From NCBI GenBank assembly GCA_031404155.1, contig JANNGZ010000311.1:1-5260 (forward strand): a stretch of DNA of 5,260 nucleotides, given 5' to 3'. Shown one piece after another: positions 1 to 4,858 of the stretch. The translations under genes were made by a program, and so were the position numbers. The stretch is from JANNGZ01 sp031404155 (lineage in GTDB: Bacteria; Pseudomonadota; Gammaproteobacteria; Burkholderiales; Burkholderiaceae_C). Within the stretch, counting starts at the first letter, position 1; the number at the start of each line of letters is the position of its first letter. Below the pieces are notes generated by a model. The model did no database searches. It saw nothing but the letters and a program-made list of their open reading frames with translations, and was not told the origin of the DNA.

Positions 1-1142
1 GCGCAGATGCGCCGCCCGCGCCCAACGAACCCGCTGCGCTGTTGCACCCGCAGGTGGACGTTCGCAGCGTGTCGCTCGCGGTGATCGCGGCATTGGCCTG
101 TTTGTACGTGCTGAGCTGGGCCAGCGCGGTGTTCGTGCCGCTGTTGCTCGGGCTGATGTTCAGCTACGCACTCGCCCCCGTGGTGAACCGCATGGTGCGC
201 CTGCGCCTGCCGCGCACGCTGGCCGCGGCGGTGCTGCTGAGCGCCATCGTGGGTGGCGTGGTGTCGACCGGCTACGCGCTCAGCGACGACGCGGCCGAGC
301 TGATCGCCGCGCTGCCCGAGGCGGCGCAGAAGTTGCGGCGCGGCATCGAGGGCCAGCGCAAACAGGGGCCGCCCGGCACCATCGACCAGGTACAGAAGGC
401 GGCCACCGAACTCGAGCGCGCGGCCGACGACGGCGCCGGCGGCGCACCCGCGCCGAACCGCGGGGTGACCAAGGTGCAGATCGAGAAGCCCCGGTTCAAT
501 ATCAAGGACTACCTGTGGACCGGCACGCTCGGCCTGGTGGGCGCCATCGGGCAGGCCGTGGTGGTGCTCTTCATCACCTTCTTCCTGCTCTCTTCGGGCG
601 ACACCTTCCGGCGCAAGATGGTGAAGATTGCGGGCCCCACCTTCGGCCAGAAAAAGCTCACCCTGCAGGCGCTCGACGAGATCGACGAGCAGATCCAGCG
701 CTACCTGATGGTGCAGGTGTTCACCAGCGCCGTGGTGGGTGTGGCCACCTGGCTCGCGTTCCGCTGGATCGGGGTCGAGAACGCCGCGGTCTGGGGCGTG
801 GCGACCTTCGTGCTGAACTTCATCCCGTACTTCGGCAGCATCGTGGTCACCGGCGCGTCGGCGCTGATGGGCTTCGTGCAGTTCGGCAACTTCGAGATGG
901 CGCTGCTGGTGGGTGGCGTGGCGCTGTTCATCAACAGCATCGAGGGCTACCTGCTCACGCCCTGGCTCACCGGCCGCGCCAGCCGCATGAACCCGGTGGC
1001 GGTGTTCGTCGGCGTGCTCGCCTGGGGCTGGCTCTGGGGCTTGTGGGGCCTCTTCCTCGGCGTGCCGATCCTGATGGCGATCAAGGCGGTGTGCGACCGC
1101 GTCGACGACCTCAAAGCCGTGGGCGAACTGCTCGGCGATTGA
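1..1142 (+). CDS. AI-2E family transporter / PerM-type permease, 5' end outside the window
   Basis: This is an integral inner-membrane protein of the AI-2E exporter (PerM/TqsA/YdiK, formerly UPF0118) family. Some members export autoinducer-2 or act in sodium/proton antiport; the substrate here cannot be read from sequence. Counting from the TTG at 42, hydrophobic segments lie at about residues 10-45, 59-80, 161-185, 226-244, 248-280, 286-308 and 318-350. A soluble loop at about 81-160 follows the first three helices, as is usual. Family hallmarks are LNFIPYFGS (258-266), EGYLLTPWLTG (301-311) and the final glycine-rich helix ending GLFLGVPILMAIK. The C-terminus looks complete, with TGA at 1140-1142. 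The TTG at 42 lacks a Shine-Dalgarno, and the frame stays open to base 3 with a proline/alanine-rich stretch (ADAPPAPNEPAAL), so the real start is upstream of the window. Assignment to the family is firm; function is inferred. Confidence 0.93.
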   Translation, partial: ADAPPAPNEPAALLHPQVDVRSVSLAVIAALACLYVLSWASAVFVPLLLGLMFSYALAPVVNRMVRLRLPRTLAAAVLLSAIVGGVVSTGYALSDDAAELIAALPEAAQKLRRGIEGQRKQGPPGTIDQVQKAATELERAADDGAGGAPAPNRGVTKVQIEKPRFNIKDYLWTGTLGLVGAIGQAVVVLFITFFLLSSGDTFRRKMVKIAGPTFGQKKLTLQALDEIDEQIQRYLMVQVFTSAVVGVATWLAFRWIGVENAAVWGVATFVLNFIPYFGSIVVTGASALMGFVQFGNFEMALLVGGVALFINSIEGYLLTPWLTGRASRMNPVAVFVGVLAWGWLWGLWGLFLGVPILMAIKAVCDRVDDLKAVGELLGD

Positions 1143-1155
1143 GGGCAGCGCCACG

Positions 1156-1183
1156 GACGCGGTCAACGGCTTCGGGCCGCGTC
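1156..1183. terminator. GC-rich hairpin in the convergent gap, weak terminator candidate
   Basis: GACGCGG at 1156-1162 pairs perfectly with CCGCGTC at 1177-1183 around a 14-base loop. An alternative inner stem pairs CGGC (1167-1170) with GCCG (1176-1179). The hairpin spans the stop codon of the minus-strand exported-protein gene and begins 14 bases after the permease stop, so it could slow transcription from both sides. No T-tract follows on either strand, so it is not a classical intrinsic terminator. Confidence 0.35.
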
Positions 1184-2137
1184 GGCGCCGCGCTGAACCT
1201 CGACACGCTTGAGTTCCAGATACGCCGCGCGCTCGAGTTCGTGCAGTTGCATCGGGTAGCGCTCGACGCCGCTGTGCCAGTCGTTCAGACGCTTGTCGAG
1301 TTGCCGCGGCAAGGGCAGCGACAGCGCGCCGAGATAGGCCTCGACCGCCAGGTAGTAGCGCATGGTGTTGCGCTCGATCACGCCGCGGGTGCCGCCGATG
1401 TAGCGCGGCAAGCCGTCGGGCCCGCGGCCGACGATGCTGAAGCCCACTTTCTCGCGCCCGAGGGTCGCGAGGTAGCCCTGCATCGCGAGGCGGGCGGCGG
1501 TGCCGTAGGCGTAGGCATACGACATGTGCAGGAAGCTGCGCTTGGCGTCCAGCGCCACCACCTCGAGCCCGATGCGGTAGTTGCTGGTGCCCAGCGGCCC
1601 GTCGTCCGCGGTCAGCGCCAGTTGCAGGTACTCGGGTGTGGCGGCCACCACCTTGAAGGCGAAATCGAAGCGGTAGGCCTCTGCGGCCGGCTGGTCGAAC
1701 TTGCGTCCGATGCTCAAGGCCAGCATGTCGCTCGCGGCTTTGTCGGCGGGCTTGGCGCTGTCCGTGGCGTTATCCGTTCCAGGCGGCACCGTGCCCGCTT
1801 TCGTCGCGTGGCAGCGCTTGACGTTGAGGTGCAGGATCAGGATGTCGCACCAGCGCTCCACGCTGCGCAGCGCCGGGCCCGCCACCGCGAAGGGCTGTTC
1901 AATCTGCGCGTAGATGTCGCCCTTGAGGCCACCGGCGGGCTCGCTCGACTCGAGCACCAGCGGGCGCTGGAACGCATTGCGCGCGAGCGGCTCGCGCAGC
2001 GCCGCGTGACGTGCCTTGAGCGACGCGGCGTCTTGCGCCAGCGCGTTGTTTGCGCCCAGCGGCAGGGTGGCCGCCGCGCAGAGCAATGCGGCGCGGAGCA
2101 AAGGGCGCTGCTGCAAGCCGCGCAGCATTCGAAACAT
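1163..2137 (-). CDS. Exported protein of unknown function with signal peptide
   Basis: This gene encodes a 324-residue protein. I do not recognise a named family. The start at 2137 was chosen because AGGAG sits six bases upstream and the residues that follow form a classic signal peptide: positive charges at R3, R6 and R11, a hydrophobic core at about 13-28, and an AxA-type cleavage site (ALA, 32-34) before Q35. The frame is open 40 codons further upstream, but that stretch is arginine-rich and would bury the signal peptide. The mature protein is therefore probably periplasmic, or outer-membrane associated. Conspicuous segments are GDIYAQIEQPFAV (73-85), WCDILILHLNVKRCH (96-110) with two cysteines 12 apart, a low-complexity linker at about 112-136, YGTAARLAMQGYLAT (211-225) and RGVIERNTMRYYLAVEAYL (251-269). 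The alternation of strands with an early W-containing helix is vaguely START/SRPBCC-like, but that is a guess. It lies 143 bases downstream of the flavodoxin-like gene on the same strand. Confidence 0.88.
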   Translation of the reverse strand: MFRMLRGLQQRPLLRAALLCAAATLPLGANNALAQDAASLKARHAALREPLARNAFQRPLVLESSEPAGGLKGDIYAQIEQPFAVAGPALRSVERWCDILILHLNVKRCHATKAGTVPPGTDNATDSAKPADKAASDMLALSIGRKFDQPAAEAYRFDFAFKVVAATPEYLQLALTADDGPLGTSNYRIGLEVVALDAKRSFLHMSYAYAYGTAARLAMQGYLATLGREKVGFSIVGRGPDGLPRYIGGTRGVIERNTMRYYLAVEAYLGALSLPLPRQLDKRLNDWHSGVERYPMQLHELERAAYLELKRVEVQRGADAARSR

Positions 2138-2143
2138 GGCGTA

Positions 2144-2148
2144 CTCCT
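2144..2148 (-). promoter_or_regulatory. Shine-Dalgarno fixing the start at 2137
   Basis: The minus strand reads AGGAG, then six bases, then ATG. This site decides the start of the exported-protein gene over the open frame that continues to 2257. Confidence 0.8.
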
Positions 2149-2213
2149 GAAGCGCGATACCCGAGAGCGCGGCGCACCCGGCGTTTGATGATGGGCGCCG
2201 GTTCCTTGCGCGA

Positions 2214-2233
2214 CTGTTCGTTGTCGCACGCAG
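2214..2233. promoter_or_regulatory. 20-base shared site, copy 1
   Basis: CTGTTCGTTGTCGCACGCAG matches the sequence at 3519-3538 at 18 of 20 positions. It lies 77-96 bases upstream of the start of the exported-protein gene, in the gap behind the flavodoxin-like gene. The core is an imperfect dyad, GTTCG-N4-CGcAC, and copy 2 has the perfect form. A regulator-binding site common to both genes is a possible reading; the sequence alone does not prove it. Confidence 0.35.
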
Positions 2234-2280
2234 GCTCGCCGTGGCAACCCGCCACACCCCACCGCGCCGCGCGGCACCGG

Positions 2281-3363
2281 CTACTTCGGCCGCGGCCGTG
2301 TCAGTTCCGGCTGCACCGCCTGGAGCCGGCCGGCGCGCAACTCCAGCACGGCCTTGGCCACCGCGCGCGCCACGTTGCGCGCTTCTTCCTGCACCGCTTC
2401 GTCGCGGTCGAGCGCGTCGTGGCTGGTGGCGTAGGGTTCGTAGTAGCCGATGTAGCGGTCCAGGCGCGCCGCGGCGCCGGCGTCGATGAAACCCATCCAG
2501 TCGAGCCAGTCGGACAGGCTGCGCCGCGAGCCCTCGATGCCGGCCACGTCGCCATGCACCACCAACCCGTAGGCACGCCCGGCCAGATGCTGCGGGTAGG
2601 CCCAGCCTGCCAGTTCCAGCGCTTTGGCCTGGCCCGCCTTCTTGCCCGAGGTGGATGTGGGGTCGGGGTTGCCGCCGTCGGCGCAGACCAGGCGGTCGAC
2701 CATCAGCTTGAGCGGGCTCGGGCTCTGGTACCAGTACACCGGCGTGACGATGACCACCGCGTGCGCCGCGGTCCAGCGCTCGTAGATCTCACCCATCCAG
2801 TCGTTGGTCTGGTTCATCGCGTGGTTGGGGTAACAACTGCACGGCCAGTGGCACAGCGGCATCGCGGTCGACGCGCAGCCCTTGCACGGGTGGATATGGC
2901 GGCCGTAGTCGGAGGTGAGCAGGCTCAAGTCGAGCACATCGGTTTCGATGTGCTGCGGCGCCTCGGCGCGCTCCAGCTCCTGGCGCACCACGTGGAGCAG
3001 GCGATAGCTCTTCGACATCTCACCGGCGCAACTGCCGTCGTTGCGCGCCGAGCCGCAGACGAGCAACACCCGCGACGGCGTGGCCGGCTCGGCCCAGCGC
3101 GCCTGTGCGGCTTCGATGCGTTCCTTGGTGGCGAGCCAGTCGACCGAGAGCTCGTACCCGGGGTCGGCATAACCCACGCCGGCCTTGCGCGTGACGGGGG
3201 CCTTGCGGCCTTCGGCGTACGCGTCCCAGGCGATCGCCTCCAGGCGCGAGATCGCCGCGTCTTCGCCGCGGAACGCGGGGTCGAGGAAGGAGGCGCGAAA
3301 GCGGGTAGCGAAGGTCTCGCGCGGCAGCGGCGGCGGCGCCTGGCCCTTGCGAACGTCGGTCAT
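2281..3363 (-). CDS. Flavodoxin-like / NAD(P)H-dependent FMN reductase family protein with N-terminal extension
   Basis: This encodes a 360-residue cytoplasmic protein, probably an FMN-binding oxidoreductase; its electron acceptor is unknown. After an N-terminal extension of about 97 residues the flavodoxin-like fold begins with RVLLVCGSARNDG (98-110), the usual phosphate-binding loop for FMN. The segment VVIVTPVYWYQSPSPLKLMVDR (203-224) matches the second conserved block of the NADPH-dependent FMN reductase / iron-sulfur flavoprotein group. Between them is a cysteine cluster (C160, C163, C171, C175, C177; CxxC-x7-CxxxCxC) that could bind a metal or an iron-sulfur centre. Simple FMN reductases are roughly 180-200 residues, so this is a long form. 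The N-terminal block (EAIAWDAYAEGRKAP, 42-56; ADPGYELSVDWLATK, 66-80) looks conserved rather than random. Start 3363 is preferred; the ATG at 3441 would add 26 unconvincing residues. Neither start has a good Shine-Dalgarno, but a short upstream ORF overlaps the 3363 start. Confidence 0.87.
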   Translation of the reverse strand: MTDVRKGQAPPPLPRETFATRFRASFLDPAFRGEDAAISRLEAIAWDAYAEGRKAPVTRKAGVGYADPGYELSVDWLATKERIEAAQARWAEPATPSRVLLVCGSARNDGSCAGEMSKSYRLLHVVRQELERAEAPQHIETDVLDLSLLTSDYGRHIHPCKGCASTAMPLCHWPCSCYPNHAMNQTNDWMGEIYERWTAAHAVVIVTPVYWYQSPSPLKLMVDRLVCADGGNPDPTSTSGKKAGQAKALELAGWAYPQHLAGRAYGLVVHGDVAGIEGSRRSLSDWLDWMGFIDAGAAARLDRYIGYYEPYATSHDALDRDEAVQEEARNVARAVAKAVLELRAGRLQAVQPELTRPRPK

Positions 3364-3398
3364 GACGAGCGGCTTTGCAGAGTCGAACGGTGGCTCAT
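3360..3398 (-). CDS. Possible 12-codon leader ORF coupled to the flavodoxin-like gene
   Basis: On the minus strand, GGAG (3406-3409) is followed after seven bases by ATG at 3398. A 12-codon reading frame follows (MSHRSTLQSRSS), and its TGA overlaps the ATG of the flavodoxin-like gene as ATGA. That geometry is typical of translational coupling, and the downstream gene has no good Shine-Dalgarno of its own. The peptide has no recognisable sequence feature and contains no run of one amino acid that would suggest attenuation. It could also be chance in GC-rich DNA. Confidence 0.35.
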   Translation of the reverse strand: MSHRSTLQSRSS

Positions 3399-3490
3399 GG
3401 GTTGGCTCCGGAATCGAGGCCCGGCCGGGATGAATGGCCACGGCGGCGAGGCCGCGCCCGCTTGCTGGGTCCAGTGCACGGCGGTTGTTG

Positions 3491-3509
3491 CAACGCTAGT
3501 GATGCGTTG
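3491..3509. repeat. Perfect 6-bp inverted repeat, operator-like
   Basis: CAACGC (3491-3496) and GCGTTG (3504-3509) are perfect reverse complements separated by seven AT-richer bases (TAGTGAT). The site lies in the divergent promoter region, ten bases from the second dyad at 3519-3538. It has the size of an operator half-site pair, but six base pairs can arise by chance. Confidence 0.35.
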
Positions 3510-3518
3510 GCGCAGGGT

Positions 3519-3538
3519 CTGTTCGTTGCCGAACGCAG
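3519..3538. promoter_or_regulatory. 20-base shared site, copy 2, with perfect dyad
   Basis: CTGTTCGTTGCCGAACGCAG contains the dyad GTTCG (3521-3525), TTGC, CGAAC (3530-3534). It matches the site at 2214-2233 at 18 of 20 bases. It lies about 155 bases upstream of the flavodoxin-like start and about 142 bases upstream of the 79-residue gene, so it could serve either. Read as a regulatory site, it would link the flavodoxin-like and exported-protein genes. Confidence 0.4.
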
Positions 3539-3667
3539 CGTCTGTGCGCTGTAGGACAAAAGCGGCACTGGAATGCAGCGCCGGCCCACACCGAGCAGCG
3601 CCGCGCACTGACAGCAACGGTGCCCGCGGACTGCGAACATTTCAGCGTGAGTCAAGGGCCACGCTTC

Positions 3668-3673
3668 AAGGAA
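3668..3673 (+). promoter_or_regulatory. Shine-Dalgarno of the 79-residue gene
   Basis: AAGGAA lies seven bases before the ATG at 3681. It is the main evidence that this short frame is translated, and it selects this start over the overlapping frame beginning at 3620. Confidence 0.7.
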
Positions 3674-3680
3674 AAACGCC

Positions 3681-3920
3681 ATGCTCAAACCAACGACTTA
3701 TCTCCCGCCCTGCTTTCAGGTGCGATTTGCGTCGCTCTATGTTCCGGGCCGCGCGATGGCCTTCCCGTGCGACGACAAGGGCCGCGTCGATCTCGACGCC
3801 CTGACCGACCGTGCACGCGACAACTATCTCTTCGCCCGCGCCATGGTCGGGCGCGACTTCTCCGCGCCCTGCGTTTGCCCGCCCGTGAGCACAAGCGCTG
3901 CGGTGGCGCTGGCCGAATGA
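3681..3920 (+). CDS. Small hypothetical protein, 79 residues
   Basis: This is a short gene with a good Shine-Dalgarno and a TGA at 3918-3920. I do not recognise a named family. The middle reads FASLYVPGRAMAFPCDDKG (16-34), followed by a likely amphipathic helix, RVDLDALTDRARDNYLFARAMVGRDF (35-60). This is a protein-like mix of charged and aromatic residues, unlike the arginine/proline-rich shadow frames around it. Three cysteines (C30, C64, C66) plus C11 are notable in so small a protein; C64 and C66 form a CxC near the tail (SAPCVCPP). No convincing signal peptide or membrane segment is present, so a cytoplasmic location is likely. The alanine-rich last 12 residues look unstructured. It stands divergent from the flavodoxin-like gene and is followed by a strong hairpin, so it is probably transcribed alone. 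Confidence 0.75.
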   Translation: MLKPTTYLPPCFQVRFASLYVPGRAMAFPCDDKGRVDLDALTDRARDNYLFARAMVGRDFSAPCVCPPVSTSAAVALAE

Positions 3921-3956
3921 TCTGCCGGACGATCTGCCCAGTGCGGTGATGAAACA

Positions 3957-3994
3957 GCCGCGGCTCTGTCTGCCACTGCACAGACCGCCGCGGC
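3957..3994 (+). terminator. Strong stem-loop after the small gene, terminator-like without a T-tract
   Basis: GCCGCGGC (3957-3964) pairs with GCCGCGGC (3987-3994), and directly inside it TCTGT (3965-3969) pairs with ACAGA (3980-3984). This gives 13 base pairs with a two-base bulge (CC, 3985-3986) and a 10-base loop. It lies 36 bases after the stop of the 79-residue gene and 78 bases before the ParS-like gene. A C-rich run, not a T-run, follows, so it may be a transcript-end stabiliser or a Rho-assisted terminator, or it may act in the leader of the next gene. Confidence 0.5.
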
Positions 3995-4061
3995 CCCCAC
4001 TGCCTACCGTTGAGCCCGGCGCTGGCTGCGAGGCACCAAGCGCCGCCGCAACTTTGTCGCC

Positions 4062-4067
4062 AAGGAG
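4062..4067 (+). promoter_or_regulatory. Shine-Dalgarno fixing the start at 4073
   Basis: AAGGAG stands five bases before the ATG at 4073. It favours this start over the in-frame upstream start at 4010, which has no such site. Confidence 0.8.
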
Positions 4068-4072
4068 CCGTC

Positions 4073-4591
4073 ATGTTTGAAGCCCTGAAGTCATGGCCCG
4101 CCACCGCGCCGGGCATGTTCGTGGTCGACGCTGGGTTGGCCCCGCCGGTGCGCGTGCCGCCGAATGCGCCGCCAGCGCCGATGCTGGAAATCCGCGGCGA
4201 CAACGAGTTCATTGCGATGCTCAACGCGTTCCGCGACAGCGGTGGCCTCTCGCGCGCCGAAGACGTGGTGCGCCGCTTCTCCGACGAAAGCGGAGCCGAC
4301 ATGGCCACGCTGCGCGGCTGGATCGAGCGCCGGCAGGTGATCGGCTTCGACTGGGAGATGCAGACCTGGCTGCCACTGTTCCAGTTCGACCGCTTCAGCA
4401 TGACCCCGCGGCCCGAACTCGGGCTGGTGTTTGCCGAGCTCAAGGCGGTATACGACCCCTGGGACCTGGCGCATTGGTTCGCGCGGCCGAATTCCTCGCT
4501 CGGCGGCCGCCGGCCGGTGGACACCATCGCCCGCGATATGGCCGCGGTGCGCCATGCCGCCAGGGCCGACCGCTTCGTGGCGCTCGGTTAG
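4073..4591 (+). CDS. ParS/Xre/MbcA-like antitoxin-domain protein, solitary
   Basis: This encodes a 172-residue cytoplasmic protein. Residues 62-105 (RAEDVVRRF, then ATLRGWIERRQVIGFDW, then WLPLFQFDRF) have the shape of a degenerate helix-turn-helix running into the W-x-P-x-x-Q-F block that leads into ParS-type domains. Residues 114-170 then follow the Xre/MbcA/ParS toxin-binding pattern: LGLVFAELKAVYDPWDLAHWFARPNSSLGGRRPVD (116-150), with the hallmark W-F-x-x-P-N-x-x-L-G-G-R-x-P, and a tail AAVRHAARADRF (157-168). In that family the antitoxin is followed closely by a RES or related NAD-consuming toxin. Here the next gene is 267 bases away and is a flavin-fold protein, and the previous one is a 79-residue protein, so no partner is evident. 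The N-terminal 60 residues are proline-rich and unlike a standard Xre domain. Gene reality is firm; the family call rests on motif resemblance. A regulator or orphan antitoxin-like protein is the best guess. Confidence 0.68.
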   Translation: MFEALKSWPATAPGMFVVDAGLAPPVRVPPNAPPAPMLEIRGDNEFIAMLNAFRDSGGLSRAEDVVRRFSDESGADMATLRGWIERRQVIGFDWEMQTWLPLFQFDRFSMTPRPELGLVFAELKAVYDPWDLAHWFARPNSSLGGRRPVDTIARDMAAVRHAARADRFVALG

Positions 4592-4858
4592 CACATGCGT
4601 GCGGGCCGATCGGCTCACAAGGAACAAAACCGTTCGGGCTGAGGTTCCGACCGTCCTGAGGTATCGAAGGAAGCCTGCGCGCGTCGTTTCGGCCCTTCGA
4701 CACCTCAGGGCGAACGGACGGGGACCGCGCCTGACCGACAGCGCGCCCGCCCACCGCGCCGCGTAGGAGCCTGCCCACACACGGACCCGGCTGCTACCGA
4801 TGGCGGCACACAGGTGCCGGGCGGACGATGCGGGCTTCCCCGTCGACCGGAACACCGC
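4592..4858. other. Non-coding gap with palindromes
   Basis: These 267 bases separate the ParS-like gene from the partial gene at the right edge. A 10-base perfect palindrome, GCCGATCGGC, lies at 4605-4614 shortly after the stop codon. The inverted repeat at 4630-4717 follows. The remaining 140 or so bases before the next start are GC-rich and show no clear promoter or gene. Confidence 0.6.
4630..4717. repeat. Dispersed intergenic inverted repeat (CCTGAGGTxTCGAAGG type)
   Basis: CCTGAGGTATCGAAGG (4655-4670) pairs with CCTTCGACACCTCAGG (4694-4709) with one mismatch across 16 positions. The right arm continues as GGCGAACGG to 4717, whose partner CCGTTCG begins at 4630. The left side thus holds two tandem half-copies: CCGTTCGGGCTGAGGT at 4630-4645 and the 4655-4670 arm. 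This matches the general form of palindromic intergenic repeats (CCGTTCGCCCTGAG...TCGAAGGGC) that I remember as common in Burkholderiales genomes. The transcript would fold into a long hairpin and could end or protect the ParS-like gene's message. Confidence 0.75.

Larger units (their letters stand above)
3364..3680. other. Divergent intergenic region with small dyads
   Basis: These 317 bases separate the starts of the minus-strand flavodoxin-like gene and the plus-strand 79-residue gene, so promoters for both should lie here. It holds the 12-codon ORF (3360-3398), the inverted repeat at 3491-3509 and the 20-base site at 3519-3538. CTGACA at 3608-3613 is a fair -35-like hexamer for the plus-strand gene, but no convincing -10 follows at 16-18 bases, so no promoter is called. 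The open frames through the stretch on both strands give arginine-, serine- and alanine-rich peptides without family character and look like shadows. Confidence 0.6.

Noticed and set aside
515..2188. 557-residue plus-strand open frame across the permease and the exported-protein gene
   Set aside because: It overlaps two well-supported genes in another frame or strand, its product is dominated by arginine, glycine and histidine, and it has no domain. It is a GC-rich shadow.
2138..2280. Promoter or terminator between the flavodoxin-like and exported-protein genes
   Set aside because: The gap holds a GCCGCGCGGC-type palindrome and the 20-base site, but no T-tract and no credible -35/-10 pair, so whether the two genes share a transcript cannot be settled here.
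3364..3441. Extended start at 3441 for the flavodoxin-like gene
   Set aside because: The 26 extra residues are proline-rich with no family resemblance and no Shine-Dalgarno precedes them. The MTDVRKGQ start fits better, though this rests on judgement.
3608..3640. Sigma-70-like promoter for the 79-residue gene (CTGACA as -35)
   Set aside because: No acceptable -10 hexamer lies 16-18 bases downstream. The best candidate, GAACAT, is 21 bases away and matches only three of six positions.
2050..3804. 584-residue plus-strand open frame antisense to the flavodoxin-like gene
   Set aside because: The opposite strand encodes a clear flavodoxin-fold protein. The antisense product is arginine/alanine-rich without motifs.
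3685..4527. 280-residue minus-strand open frame
   Set aside because: It is antisense to the small gene and the ParS-like gene, crosses the 3957-3994 hairpin, and has a serine/arginine/glycine-rich composition.
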